From Vibrio comitans (GTDB lineage: Bacteria > Pseudomonadota > Gammaproteobacteria > Enterobacterales > Vibrionaceae): a DNA stretch of 64,000 bases. The first letter of the stretch is position 1. The number at the start of each line of letters is the position of its first letter. Below, piece by piece: positions 9,011 to 21,346 of this stretch. The notes under the pieces are model-generated. The model saw nothing but the letters and a program-made list of their open reading frames with translations, searched no databases and was not told the DNA's origin. Made by a program: the position numbers and the translations under genes. The stretch spans positions 434,001 through 498,000 of the forward strand of contig AP024866.1 in NCBI GenBank assembly GCA_024346835.1, in the 5' to 3' direction.

Positions 9011-11233
9011 ATGGTTGCGGTACGCAGTGCGCACATAAAAAAGGATGAAGAGTTTAACCTTGATGCCTGGGTAGGCAGTCTAAAACAAGGGCAAAAAACC
9101 GAGAACAAGCTGCGCAAGCTGTACATCGATTGTGAAGAAATGCTAGCAAGTCATGAGCAAAAGGAATTATTGCTGTGGCGTGGGCGTGAGATGATCGAGA
9201 TATTGATCACTCTATCTATGGATAGGGCGACCCTGCTTGCAGCTCAGCTATTCCCAGTGGTATCCAGTGGCTTATTTGATACCGAAGAACTGAAAGAGCG
9301 CTACGGTCAAGAGATCATGAAACTGATCGAAGGCGTTGAAGAGATGGCGGCCATCGGTCAGCTTAATGCCTCCTTAGAGAGTAGTAGCGCCTCTTCCCAG
9401 GTCGATAACGTTAGACGTATGTTGCTGGCCATGGTGGATGATTTCCGCTGTGTCATTATAAAGCTTGCCGAACGTATCTGTAATCTACGCGAAGTGAAAG
9501 ATGCCCCAGACGAAGTGCGTCAAGCGGTAGCGAAAGAGTGTGCGAACATCTATGCACCACTTGCTAACCGCCTGGGTATTGGTCAGCTTAAATGGGAAAT
9601 CGAAGACTATGCGTTTCGTTATCAAAACCCGACTACCTATAAAAAAATTGCCAAGCAACTAGCTGAACGACGCATCGACCGCGAGCGGTATATTAAAGAA
9701 TTTGTTGATGATCTCGAATCAGAAATGAAGCGCACTAATATCAATGCAGAAGTCAGCGGTCGTCCTAAGCACATCTTTAGTATCTGGCGTAAAATGCAGA
9801 AGAAAAAGCTCGCCTTTGATGAGCTATTTGATGTGCGAGCCGTGCGAATTATTGCCGACCAACTTCAAGATTGCTACGGCGCCCTTGGCATCGTACACAC
9901 CAAATATAAGCATCTTCCTAGTGAGTTCGATGACTATGTCGCGAATCCAAAGCCTAATGGCTACCAATCTATCCACACCGTGGTACTTGGGCCTGAAGGG
10001 AAAACTATAGAAATTCAGATCCGTACCAAGCAGATGCATGAAGATTCAGAGCTTGGTGTGGCTGCCCATTGGAAATACAAAGAGGGCAGTTCAGGTGGAC
10101 GCAGTGGCTATGACGAGAAGATTACTTGGCTGCGTAAACTGCTTGATTGGCAAGAAGAGATGTCAGATTCCGGTGAAATGCTGGACGAGCTGCGTTCTCA
10201 AGTCTTTGATGACCGTGTTTATGCCTTTACCCCGCGTGGTGACGTAGTCGATCTACCTATGGGCGCAACCCCTCTCGACTTTGCTTACCATATCCACTCT
10301 GAGGTAGGGCACCGCTGTATCGGTGCTAAGGTCGCAGGAAGAATCGTACCGTTTACTCATAAATTGGAAATGGGTGATCAGGTCGAGATCATCACCCAAA
10401 AAGAGCCAAACCCATCTCGAGATTGGCTAAATCCATCATTAGGTTTTGTTCACTCAAGTCGTGCTCGCGCGAAGATAAATGCTTGGTTTAGAAAGCAGAG
10501 CCGAGAGAAAAACATCGATGCGGGCAAAGAAATTCTAGAAGTAGAATTGTCTAAGATTGGCGCTAACTTGAAGGATGCTGATCTTTACGCGTTAAAACGC
10601 TTCAACGTCAATTCAGCCGATGAGTTGTATGCGGGAATTGGCAGTGGTGACTTGCGTATTAACCAAGTGGTTAATCACATCAATGCCTTGGTAAACAAGC
10701 CAACGGCGGAAGAGGAAGATAAGCAAGCTCTTGAAAAACTCAAGAGTGTAGATTCGACAGCGCCGTTGGAGAGCAAGCCACACAAAGACGCTGTTGTGGT
10801 TGAGGGGGTGGATAACCTGATGACCCACTTAGCACGCTGTTGTCAGCCAATACCGGGAGACAGAATCAGTGGTTATATCACGCAAGGGCGAGGCATTTCA
10901 GTGCATCGCAGTGACTGTGACCAACTCAATGAGCTAAGGCATCATGCACCAGAGCGAATCATAGATACGGTTTGGGGAAGTGGCTTTGTTGGCTCGTTTA
11001 TTTTGACTTTGAGAGTCGAGGCATTAGAGCGTACGGGTCTGTTAAAAGACATCACTACCTTGATCACCAACGAAAAACTCAAGGTAGCGAGTATGCGCTC
11101 ACGCACCGACCATAAGCGTCAAATGTCGATTATGGATTTAGATGTCCAAGTGAACAGTGTTGAAATTAGCTCTCGGGTGCAATCTCGAATAGAGCAGATC
11201 AAAGACGTTATCTCTGTTAAACGCCTTGGTTAA
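9011..11233 (+). CDS. relA: GTP pyrophosphokinase RelA
   Basis: Ribosome-associated (p)ppGpp synthetase of the stringent response. The 740 residues show a degenerate N-terminal hydrolase domain without the HD signature, the synthetase domain (RPKHIFSIWRKMQKKK, then PSEFDDYVANPKPNGYQSIHT), a TGS domain (about 405-465; FTPRGDVVDLPMGATPLDFAYHIH), a cysteine-containing region (LARCCQPIPGD) and a C-terminal ACT domain. The missing HD motif and the acidic EFDD motif point to RelA rather than bifunctional SpoT. The start has a GGGACG site just upstream. A TATACT -10-like box lies at 8956-8961, but I see no -35 at good spacing. Confidence 0.97.
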   Translation: MVAVRSAHIKKDEEFNLDAWVGSLKQGQKTENKLRKLYIDCEEMLASHEQKELLLWRGREMIEILITLSMDRATLLAAQLFPVVSSGLFDTEELKERYGQEIMKLIEGVEEMAAIGQLNASLESSSASSQVDNVRRMLLAMVDDFRCVIIKLAERICNLREVKDAPDEVRQAVAKECANIYAPLANRLGIGQLKWEIEDYAFRYQNPTTYKKIAKQLAERRIDRERYIKEFVDDLESEMKRTNINAEVSGRPKHIFSIWRKMQKKKLAFDELFDVRAVRIIADQLQDCYGALGIVHTKYKHLPSEFDDYVANPKPNGYQSIHTVVLGPEGKTIEIQIRTKQMHEDSELGVAAHWKYKEGSSGGRSGYDEKITWLRKLLDWQEEMSDSGEMLDELRSQVFDDRVYAFTPRGDVVDLPMGATPLDFAYHIHSEVGHRCIGAKVAGRIVPFTHKLEMGDQVEIITQKEPNPSRDWLNPSLGFVHSSRARAKINAWFRKQSREKNIDAGKEILEVELSKIGANLKDADLYALKRFNVNSADELYAGIGSGDLRINQVVNHINALVNKPTAEEEDKQALEKLKSVDSTAPLESKPHKDAVVVEGVDNLMTHLARCCQPIPGDRISGYITQGRGISVHRSDCDQLNELRHHAPERIIDTVWGSGFVGSFILTLRVEALERTGLLKDITTLITNEKLKVASMRSRTDHKRQMSIMDLDVQVNSVEISSRVQSRIEQIKDVISVKRLG

Positions 11234-11243
11234 CCTATCTAAC

Positions 11244-11271
11244 AAGCCCCTTTTCAGGGGCTTTATTTTTT
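11244..11271 (+). terminator. Intrinsic terminator after relA
   Basis: An 8-bp GC-rich stem (AAGCCCCT at 11244-11251 with AGGGGCTT at 11256-11263, loop TTTC) is followed by a T-rich tail. It separates relA from mazG, which starts 21 bases further on. Confidence 0.8.
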
Positions 11272-11291
11272 GAATGTGAATTGGAAATTTT

Positions 11292-12095
11292 ATGTCAGCT
11301 TCAAACTCTATCGAACAACTGCTATCCATTATGGCCACGCTCCGTGACCCTGATCAGGGTTGCCCGTGGGACAAAAAACAGAGCTTTGAGACTATCGTCC
11401 CCCATACCATAGAAGAAACTTATGAGGTGGTGGACGCCATTCAAAATAAAGACTGGGATAATCTGAAAGAAGAGTTGGGCGACCTACTTTTTCAAGTCAT
11501 TTTCTATTCGCAATTGGCAAAAGAGCAGCAACTGTTTGATTTTGAAGATGTGCTAGAAGTGCTCAACGAAAAACTGGTGCGTCGCCATCCACATGTTTTT
11601 TCTGATGAGAAATTTGCCAATGAACAAGAAATAAATGACAACTGGGAAGCGGAAAAAGCGAAAGAGAAAGCTCGTTCAGGCAATGTTGAAAAAAGTATTC
11701 TAGACTCTGTACCTAAGTCTTTGCCTGCACTCAGTCGTGCTAATAAGATTCAAAAACGCTGCGCCAAACATGGCTTTGATTGGGACACTATAGGGCCTGT
11801 AGTCGATAAGGTGCATGAAGAGGTGCAAGAGGTGTTAGATGAAGCCTTGCAAGTCACTGTTGCACAAGAGAAAGTCGAAGATGAATTGGGCGATCTTTTG
11901 TTCGCTACAGTGAACCTAGTTAGGCACCTAAATTGCAACCCAGAAGTGGCTCTGGGTAAAGCAAATAATAAATTTGAAAGACGCTTTAGAGCTGTAGAGA
12001 AAAAGGTGATAGAGCAAGGGCGCAATTTAGATGATTGTGACCTTGAATATCTGGATTCTTTATGGGATTTAGTAAAACAAGATGAGCGGAAGTAA
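11292..12095 (+). CDS. mazG: Nucleoside triphosphate pyrophosphohydrolase MazG
   Basis: House-cleaning enzyme that hydrolyses NTPs to NMP and pyrophosphate. In E. coli it also affects ppGpp levels, which fits its place next to relA. The 267-residue protein has two tandem MazG four-helix domains. The first has CPWDKKQSFETIVPH, EETYEVVDAI and EELGDLLFQVIFYS. The second has KVEDELGDLLFATVNLVRHL, with the metal-binding acidic residues. No mazEF toxin-antitoxin genes lie upstream, unlike in E. coli. The relA terminator implies a separate or read-through transcript. Confidence 0.95.
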   Translation: MSASNSIEQLLSIMATLRDPDQGCPWDKKQSFETIVPHTIEETYEVVDAIQNKDWDNLKEELGDLLFQVIFYSQLAKEQQLFDFEDVLEVLNEKLVRRHPHVFSDEKFANEQEINDNWEAEKAKEKARSGNVEKSILDSVPKSLPALSRANKIQKRCAKHGFDWDTIGPVVDKVHEEVQEVLDEALQVTVAQEKVEDELGDLLFATVNLVRHLNCNPEVALGKANNKFERRFRAVEKKVIEQGRNLDDCDLEYLDSLWDLVKQDERK

Positions 12096-12147
12096 AACTT
12101 GCTTTAGATGTTTGAATTGATTTGAAGCAAAAAATAAAAAAAATGCC

Positions 12148-13888
<1,741 letters not shown>

Positions 13889-13937
13889 AGGAATGCTGGG
13901 GTGTTGAGCGGAGATGTATAGCACCCCTTAAAATTGA

Positions 13938-15269
<1,332 letters not shown>

Positions 15270-15330
15270 TTCTTAACTGAGTTAGCTTAGCGTTAAAGCT
15301 GATAGCTTTCAGTTATTAGTTTTAGACATA

Positions 15331-15361
15331 AACACCTCGCGTTCGCGAGGTGTTTTTTTTT
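15331..15361 (+). terminator. Intrinsic terminator after eno
   Basis: A 10-bp GC-rich stem (AACACCTCGC at 15331-15340 with GCGAGGTGTT, loop GTTC) runs into ten or so T. It is a textbook rho-independent terminator and closes the pyrG-eno unit. Confidence 0.92.
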
Positions 15362-15494
15362 GTATTTTTCTTGTCATTAAGTTTGATGCATGTCGTCTAT
15401 TACACGAATATGTTATAAATATTAACTAACTAAGGTTAGCTGGGTTCTTTGTCTGCAAGGCCATAAGAGCCAGTTATTTGAGAAGGATTTTATC

Positions 15495-15770
15495 GTGCGT
15501 GTTTTTTCCGTATTGCTGTTTGGTTTACTCTTGCTGATGCAAGCAAAGCTGTGGGCCGGTAAGAATGGCGTTAACGATTACCGCCAAGTTCAGGATGAAA
15601 TTGCCATTCAAAGCTCTGTGAACTCAGAATTGCGTAAGCGCAACGATGAGATGTTTGCTGAGATTGACGACCTAAGGCAAGGGCTTGATGCCATCGAAGA
15701 GCGTGCTCGCCATGAACTCGGAATGGTTAAAGAAGGAGAAACCTTCTACCGTATTATCGATTCGGACTAA
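15495..15770 (+). CDS. ftsB: Cell division protein FtsB
   Basis: Small bitopic divisome protein that forms a complex with FtsQ and FtsL at the septum. The 91 residues have a short cytoplasmic tip, one membrane helix (about 3-20) and a periplasmic coiled coil (about 28-70) with [20 protein letters not shown], then the conserved [20 protein letters not shown]. The start codon is GTG, with AAGGA nine to ten bases upstream. It heads the run ftsB-ispD-ispF-truD-surE-pcm-nlpD-rpoS. Confidence 0.94.
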   Translation: MRVFSVLLFGLLLLMQAKLWAGKNGVNDYRQVQDEIAIQSSVNSELRKRNDEMFAEIDDLRQGLDAIEERARHELGMVKEGETFYRIIDSD

Positions 15771-15792
15771 TTTTTTATAACCGGTTCTCAAC

Positions 15793-16494
15793 TTGAATAA
15801 ATATATCGCTATTGTCCCCGCTGCTGGTGTAGGCAGTCGAATGCAGGCAGATCGCCCGAAGCAGTATCTCATGCTGCATGGAAAAACTATTCTAGAACAC
15901 ACAGTAGAAAGATTATTATCACACCCTTCAATTTCTGAGGTAGTGATCGCTGTAAGCCAAGAAGATGGATATTTTGCTGGGACCTCTCTTGCTCATCATC
16001 CATTAGTCACTCGCGTGGCGGGTGGTAAAGAGCGCTGTGATTCAGTGTTAAATGCGCTCGATTATCTTAAACAACAAGGTTATCAAGACTGGGTGTTGGT
16101 GCATGATGCAGCAAGACCGAATGTAAGTCTTAAAGATATCTGTAACTTGATTGATGAAGGTTCTCGGCACCCTGTAGGAGCTATCCTAGCAGCAAAGGTT
16201 CGAGATACCATGAAGCGCTCATCTGGCAATCAAGAGATTGAGGGCACCGTTGACCGTGTCAATCTTTGGCACGCTTTGACACCGCAAATGTTTCGCTGTC
16301 ACGAGTTACAATTGGCATTGCAGTCAGCCTTAAAAAATCACGATCTAGTGACTGATGAAGCATCGTGTATGGAGATCATCGGATTGTCACCGCTTCTCGT
16401 TGAAGGACGTGCGGACAACCTTAAGGTAACCCAGCCAGAGGACTTAGCCTTGGCTGAATTCTATTTAAGACCTACAACTCAGGAGCAGTTATGA
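15793..16494 (+). CDS. ispD: 2-C-methyl-D-erythritol 4-phosphate cytidylyltransferase
   Basis: Third step of the MEP isoprenoid pathway: couples MEP with CTP. The 233-residue protein has the nucleotide-binding motif [19 protein letters not shown] (about 8-26), VHDAARP (about 104-110) and TDEASCME. The start codon is TTG: the frame has a stop five codons earlier and no ATG or GTG in between, and the Shine-Dalgarno match is poor, so translation may depend on coupling to ftsB. The end overlaps ispF by 4 bases (ATGA). Confidence 0.95.
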   Translation: MNKYIAIVPAAGVGSRMQADRPKQYLMLHGKTILEHTVERLLSHPSISEVVIAVSQEDGYFAGTSLAHHPLVTRVAGGKERCDSVLNALDYLKQQGYQDWVLVHDAARPNVSLKDICNLIDEGSRHPVGAILAAKVRDTMKRSSGNQEIEGTVDRVNLWHALTPQMFRCHELQLALQSALKNHDLVTDEASCMEIIGLSPLLVEGRADNLKVTQPEDLALAEFYLRPTTQEQL

Positions 16495-16970
16495 TCCGTA
16501 TTGGACACGGCTTTGATGTACATAAATTTGGTGGTGAAGGCCCTGTTATCATAGGCGGTGTTGCCGTTCCTTATGAGCAAGGCTTAGTTGCTCACTCTGA
16601 TGGTGATGTTGCCCTACACGCTGTATGCGATGCATTGCTTGGTGCGATTGCAGCAGGAGACATTGGTCATCACTTTCCTGACACGGATGACAAGTGGAAA
16701 GGCGCAAATAGCCGCGAGTTACTCAAGGATGTATACAGACGAGTGCAAGAACTAGGCTATGTGCTAGGCAACCTCGATGTCACCATCATGGCACAAGCAC
16801 CTAAAATGGCTCCGCACATTCAAGGTATGCGAGAAGCGATTGCACAAGACCTGCAGACAGAGCTTGGCAACGTTAATGTAAAAGCGACAACAACAGAGCG
16901 TTTAGGTTTTACCGGACGTAAAGAAGGGATTGCGGTAGAAGCCGTGGTTCTGATTCAACTTTCTAACTAG
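16491..16970 (+). CDS. ispF: 2-C-methyl-D-erythritol 2,4-cyclodiphosphate synthase
   Basis: Fifth step of the MEP pathway, cyclising CDP-ME 2-phosphate to ME-cPP with loss of CMP. The 159 residues hold the zinc ligands Asp8 and His10 in GHGFDVHKF and His42 in the [19 protein letters not shown] segment, plus the C-terminal [18 protein letters not shown]. It is translationally coupled to ispD, matching the usual ispDF pairing. Confidence 0.97.
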   Translation: MIRIGHGFDVHKFGGEGPVIIGGVAVPYEQGLVAHSDGDVALHAVCDALLGAIAAGDIGHHFPDTDDKWKGANSRELLKDVYRRVQELGYVLGNLDVTIMAQAPKMAPHIQGMREAIAQDLQTELGNVNVKATTTERLGFTGRKEGIAVEAVVLIQLSN

Positions 16971-16986
16971 AGGCGCACTCCAAACT

Positions 16987-17970
16987 ATGAGTGACATACT
17001 ATCAAATCTTGCTTACCAGCACGGTAAACCAACGGCTAAAGCCAAGCTTAAAGCTCAAGCTGAACATTTCGTAGTGAAAGAAGACCTAGGCTTTGAGTTA
17101 TTAGGCAGTGGTGAGCATTTGATGTTGCGTGTTCGCAAGACTGGAGAGAACACCAGTTTTGTGGCAAATGAGTTAGCTAAATTCTGCGGCGTTAAGTCTA
17201 AAGATGTAAGCTGGGCTGGCTTGAAAGATCGCCATGCTGTCACTGAACAGTGGCTAAGTGTGCACCTTCCAAAAGGTGATGACTTAGACTTCGCATTATT
17301 TACGAAAATGCATCCAAGTGTCGAGATCCTCGAAGTCACTAGGCACAACAAGAAACTTCGTCCCGGCGATCTAAAAGGTAACTTCTTCGAACTTACCTTA
17401 AGTGAGGTGACCGATGTAACTGCAGTTGAAGCTCGCTTGCAGGCTATTTCTGAAAGTGGTGTGCCAAATTACTTCGGAGCACAGCGCTTCGGAAATAACG
17501 GCAACAACCTTGATGAAGCTCGTCGCTGGGGCCGAGATAATGTTCGTACTCGCAATCAAAACAAACGCAGCTTGTATCTCTCAACGGCACGCTCGTGGAT
17601 ATTTAATCAGATCGTCTCTGAGCGTTTAAACAAAGAGTGTTTTGACTCTGCTATTGCAGGTGATGTGCTCTCTGAGCCATTGGGTGAAATTACTGCAGCC
17701 TTAGCGGGTGATAACGCTTTACCAACCTCTGATGCTGCGCTAGAGATAGAGCAAGCAGCAGTAGATGCAGAACCTGATCTGATGGCTTTGATCCGAGGAA
17801 ATCGCATGCGCCATGACCGAAGAGCCATTAAATTGCTACCAGAGCAGCTCAGTTGGGAAAGTAGTAATGACCAAGTAGTAGTGAAATTCTGGTTGGATTC
17901 TGGTTGCTTCGCTACGTCTATCATGCGAGAAGTGATTGAAGAGATTCCTTTCGAACGTTCGTTTGATTAA
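16987..17970 (+). CDS. truD: tRNA pseudouridine(13) synthase TruD
   Basis: Converts U13 of tRNA-Glu to pseudouridine. The catalytic aspartate is Asp81 in [15 protein letters not shown]. Further family segments are [10 protein letters not shown] and the TRUD insertion region. The protein has 327 residues, slightly shorter than the 349 of E. coli. It follows ispF by 16 bases and precedes surE by 14, so it is one of the operon's middle genes. Confidence 0.96.
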   Translation: MSDILSNLAYQHGKPTAKAKLKAQAEHFVVKEDLGFELLGSGEHLMLRVRKTGENTSFVANELAKFCGVKSKDVSWAGLKDRHAVTEQWLSVHLPKGDDLDFALFTKMHPSVEILEVTRHNKKLRPGDLKGNFFELTLSEVTDVTAVEARLQAISESGVPNYFGAQRFGNNGNNLDEARRWGRDNVRTRNQNKRSLYLSTARSWIFNQIVSERLNKECFDSAIAGDVLSEPLGEITAALAGDNALPTSDAALEIEQAAVDAEPDLMALIRGNRMRHDRRAIKLLPEQLSWESSNDQVVVKFWLDSGCFATSIMREVIEEIPFERSFD

Positions 17971-17984
17971 GAGTACCCAGTTTA

Positions 17985-18728
17985 ATGAAAATTCTTTTAA
18001 GTAACGATGATGGTGTGCATGCGGAAGGTATTCGAGTTCTTGCTGAGGAGCTAAAAAAGATCGCAGAAGTGATCGTTGTAGCCCCAGATAGAAACCGTAG
18101 CGGTGCGTCAAACTCACTGACATTGGAAAACCCACTTAGGGTGAATGAGATCGCACCTAATGTTCATTCAGTGCAGGGAACGCCAACAGATTGCGTGCAT
18201 TTTGCTCTGAACGAACTAATGAAAGACGATTATCCTGACCTAGTGTTAAGTGGCATCAACCATGGCGCAAACCTTGGCGATGATGTGCTTTATTCTGGAA
18301 CCGTTGCTGCTGCAATGGAAGGGCACTTTCTTGGGGTGCAATCTATTGCATTGTCTCTGGTTGGAAACACACACTTTAATACCGCGGCTAAGATAGCGCG
18401 TCAGCTGGTGGAGCAACATCAGCGTCAACCTATACCAACCAATAGACTTCTTAACGTGAATATTCCGGATGTTGCCTGGGAAGACCTCGGTGAGATTGAA
18501 GTTACTCGTCTAGGTGCTAGGCATCATGCAGAAAACATGATTAAACAGCTCGACCCGAGAGGAAAGCAGATTTACTGGCTAGGTCCTCCGGGCAAAGAGC
18601 AGGACGCAGGAATAGGCACCGACTTTTACGCACTAGAGCAGAAAAAGGTCTCGATTACACCGCTACAGGTCGACCTGACCGCACACGAATCGCTACCTAG
18701 TATGAATAAGTGGTTGAAAGGATCTTAG
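17985..18728 (+). CDS. surE: 5'/3'-nucleotidase SurE
   Basis: Stationary-phase survival nucleotidase that dephosphorylates nucleoside monophosphates. Metal-binding residues are Asp8 and Asp9 in [13 protein letters not shown]; other motifs are [24 protein letters not shown] and [19 protein letters not shown]. The length of 247 residues is normal. Its TAG stop is immediately followed by the pcm ATG with no gap, the same arrangement as the surE-pcm pair of E. coli. Confidence 0.97.
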   Translation: MKILLSNDDGVHAEGIRVLAEELKKIAEVIVVAPDRNRSGASNSLTLENPLRVNEIAPNVHSVQGTPTDCVHFALNELMKDDYPDLVLSGINHGANLGDDVLYSGTVAAAMEGHFLGVQSIALSLVGNTHFNTAAKIARQLVEQHQRQPIPTNRLLNVNIPDVAWEDLGEIEVTRLGARHHAENMIKQLDPRGKQIYWLGPPGKEQDAGIGTDFYALEQKKVSITPLQVDLTAHESLPSMNKWLKGS

Positions 18729-19355
18729 ATGGGACATTATCAAGCTCAACGTTTGTCAGAGCATTTGCAGCAGTTGGGCATACGTGATTCTGCTGTGTTG
18801 AAGGCGATGGCTAATTTGCCTCGAGAGTCGTTTTTATCAGACGCTATGAGGCATCAGGCCTATGATAATAACGCTCTGCCTATTGGCAATGGACAAACCA
18901 TTTCTCAACCCTATATTGTCGCAAGAATGACAGAGCTATTGGAACTGGATTACACCTCTAAGGTCTTAGAAGTGGGGACTGGTTCTGGCTATCAAACTGC
19001 AGTGTTAGCGCAGTTGGTTGAACGTGTATTTACCATTGAGCGTATTAAAACGCTGCAGTGGGGTGCAAAGCGCTGCTTATCTAAGCTCGATATCTACAAT
19101 GTATCATCAAAATACGGTGATGGTTGGAAAGGGTGGGGCGCACATGCTCCGTTTGACGCTATTATAGTAACAGCAGCAGCGGCAGAGCTTCCACAAGCTC
19201 TTGTTGACCAGTTGGCGATTGGTGGAAGACTGATCATTCCAATTGGAGACTCACATCAACAATTATTGAAGATTGTTAAACACGAGTCTGGAGTTCAGTC
19301 TGAAATTATAGAAGATGTACGATTTGTGCCTTTAGTTCAGGGAGAGCTAGCTTAG
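18729..19355 (+). CDS. pcm: Protein-L-isoaspartate O-methyltransferase
   Basis: Methylates isoaspartyl residues in aged proteins so that they can revert to aspartate. The 208 residues include the substrate-side segment [20 protein letters not shown] and the SAM-binding motif [18 protein letters not shown] (about 78-95), followed by DAIIVTAAA and GGRLIIPIG. It belongs to the stress-survival block surE-pcm-nlpD-rpoS. Confidence 0.97.
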   Translation: MGHYQAQRLSEHLQQLGIRDSAVLKAMANLPRESFLSDAMRHQAYDNNALPIGNGQTISQPYIVARMTELLELDYTSKVLEVGTGSGYQTAVLAQLVERVFTIERIKTLQWGAKRCLSKLDIYNVSSKYGDGWKGWGAHAPFDAIIVTAAAAELPQALVDQLAIGGRLIIPIGDSHQQLLKIVKHESGVQSEIIEDVRFVPLVQGELA

Positions 19356-19359
19356 GTTT

Positions 19360-20232
19360 ATGGATAAGATTTTACGTTCGATCATTGGGATTGTTCTGAT
19401 TGCAACCCTAGTGGGGTGTGCTCCTAGTGGATATTCCGCCAAAGATCGTGATTACAAGCAACTCGATCGAGGCAGCTTTCGAGGCAGTTTTTATACGGTA
19501 GATAAGGGCGATACCCTTTATTACATCGCTTATATCACTGATCGCAACGTCAATAATCTTATCCGTTTTAACAACCTTAAAGCACCTTATACCCTGCGTG
19601 TTGGCCAGAGAATTAAGCTTTGGCACCCCGATTATAAAGATACAACCCCGGCGTATAGTTCAAGCAAACCTGTTGCTGTAGCTCAAACTTCTACTACAAA
19701 GAGCCCTCAACCTGCGCAGAGTACAGCACAAAATTCGGGACAGACTTCGACAAATCCACAAAAAAGTGCTACCGCAAAGGTTGATCAGCAGTCCACAAAG
19801 GAGTATGTTGGTTCTAAACAAAGTGTTAACAGTGCTGCAACATCGAAACCGCCAGCAAATAAAGCGGTCTCGTCATGGAAGTGGCCAACTAAAGGAAGAG
19901 TCATCAGCAAGTTCTCATCAGGAGAACAAGGCAATAAAGGGATTGATATAGCAGGTCAACGTGGCCAGTCGGTTATCTCAACTGCCAGTGGTAGTGTGGT
20001 GTATTCCGGTAGTGCCCTTCGCGGTTATGGCAACCTTATTATTGTTAAACATAATGATGATTACCTTAGTGCTTATGCTCACAACGATAGTTTGTTAGTC
20101 CATGAAGGACAGACAGTATCTGCAGGGCAAAAGATTGCAACTATGGGTAGCTCTGGCACTAGCGGCGTTAAACTGCACTTTGAGATTAGGTATCAAGGAA
20201 AATCCGTTAACCCGGAAAGATATTTACCCTAA
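19360..20232 (+). CDS. nlpD: Lipoprotein NlpD, LysM and degenerate LytM domains
   Basis: Outer-membrane lipoprotein that activates the septal amidase AmiC. The lipobox is LVGC with Cys20. A LysM peptidoglycan-binding domain (about 44-87), a Ser/Thr/Gln-rich linker (about 95-170) and a LytM/M23 domain (about 175-288) follow. In the LytM domain two of the four zinc ligands are missing: Asn192 replaces the His of HxxxD and Lys271 replaces the first His of HxH. This supports an activator rather than a peptidase, as in E. coli NlpD. Promoters for rpoS usually lie inside this gene; I could not place one with confidence. Confidence 0.95.
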   Translation: MDKILRSIIGIVLIATLVGCAPSGYSAKDRDYKQLDRGSFRGSFYTVDKGDTLYYIAYITDRNVNNLIRFNNLKAPYTLRVGQRIKLWHPDYKDTTPAYSSSKPVAVAQTSTTKSPQPAQSTAQNSGQTSTNPQKSATAKVDQQSTKEYVGSKQSVNSAATSKPPANKAVSSWKWPTKGRVISKFSSGEQGNKGIDIAGQRGQSVISTASGSVVYSGSALRGYGNLIIVKHNDDYLSAYAHNDSLLVHEGQTVSAGQKIATMGSSGTSGVKLHFEIRYQGKSVNPERYLP

Positions 20233-20283
20233 CTGACGGCATTATAAGCAGTAATGCCAACCTGTTGAGCCATTGGAGGCGCT

Positions 20284-21258
20284 ATGAGTATGGATAACAC
20301 TGCAGCAAAAGTGGAAGACCTAGCAGAAGACAAGGTTAGTGCGGAGATAGAAGAAAGTAGTATTGTTGAAAAAGTGGAAACTCAGGTAAAAGAAGAGTTT
20401 GATGCTTCAACAAAGAATCTAGACGCAACTCAACTTTACCTTGGCGAAATCGGCTTCTCCCCACTCCTAACAGCAGAAGAAGAGGTTCTTTACGCAAGAC
20501 GAGCACTTCGCGGAGACGAAGCTGCACGCAAGCGTATGATTGAAAGTAACCTACGTCTTGTCGTCAAAATTTCTCGTCGTTACAGTAATCGAGGCTTAGC
20601 TCTATTAGACCTAATTGAAGAGGGTAACCTCGGTCTAATTCGCGCTGTGGAAAAATTCGATCCCGAGCGTGGTTTCCGATTCTCTACTTACGCAACTTGG
20701 TGGATTCGACAAACTATCGAACGTGCTCTGATGAACCAAACCCGCACTATCCGCCTGCCGATTCATGTGGTTAAAGAGCTTAATATTTACCTGAGAACAG
20801 CTCGTGAGTTATCTCAGAAACTAGACCATGAGCCAACCGCAGAAGAGATTGCACAGCAGCTTGATAAACCGGTTGATGATGTAAGCAAGATGCTACGCCT
20901 CAATGAGCGTGTAAGCTCAGTGGATACCCCAATTGGTGGTGACGGTGACAAAGCATTGCTTGATATCATTCCTGATATCAACAACTCAGACCCTGAAGTT
21001 TCTACCCAAGATGACGATATTAAGCACTCTCTGATCGATTGGCTTGATGAGTTAAATCCAAAACAGAAAGAAGTACTTGCTCGCCGCTTCGGTTTACTTG
21101 GTTATGAACCGTCAACCCTAGAAGAGGTTGGTCGCGAAATTAACCTAACTCGTGAGCGTGTACGTCAGATCCAAGTGGAAGGTCTACGTCGACTACGTGA
21201 AATCCTGTTGAAACAAGGGCTAAACATGGAGTCGCTGTTCAACTTCGACAGTGAATAA
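20284..21258 (+). CDS. rpoS: RNA polymerase sigma factor RpoS
   Basis: Stationary-phase and general stress sigma factor. After a variable acidic N-terminus (about 1-45), the 324 residues contain region 1.2 ([22 protein letters not shown]), region 2 ([37 protein letters not shown]), region 3 and region 4 with the helix-turn-helix in [20 protein letters not shown]. The start at 20284 lies 4 bases after GGAGG; an in-frame ATG two codons later has longer spacing and is possible. A terminator follows, shared with the convergent mutS. Confidence 0.97.
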   Translation: MSMDNTAAKVEDLAEDKVSAEIEESSIVEKVETQVKEEFDASTKNLDATQLYLGEIGFSPLLTAEEEVLYARRALRGDEAARKRMIESNLRLVVKISRRYSNRGLALLDLIEEGNLGLIRAVEKFDPERGFRFSTYATWWIRQTIERALMNQTRTIRLPIHVVKELNIYLRTARELSQKLDHEPTAEEIAQQLDKPVDDVSKMLRLNERVSSVDTPIGGDGDKALLDIIPDINNSDPEVSTQDDDIKHSLIDWLDELNPKQKEVLARRFGLLGYEPSTLEEVGREINLTRERVRQIQVEGLRRLREILLKQGLNMESLFNFDSE

Positions 21259-21276
21259 TATTTTTAAAGGCTAAAT

Positions 21277-21306
21277 AAAAAAGGTCAGCGATTGCTGACC
21301 TTTTTA
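21277..21306. terminator. Bidirectional terminator between rpoS and mutS
   Basis: A 9-bp stem (AAGGTCAGC at 21281-21289 with GCTGACCTT at 21294-21302, loop GATT) has A residues before it and T residues after it, so it can end transcripts from both convergent genes. Confidence 0.88.
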
Positions 21307-21346
21307 CGTTTATGCTATTAGTTCTAAACTTTCTGAGAGCTGAGAT

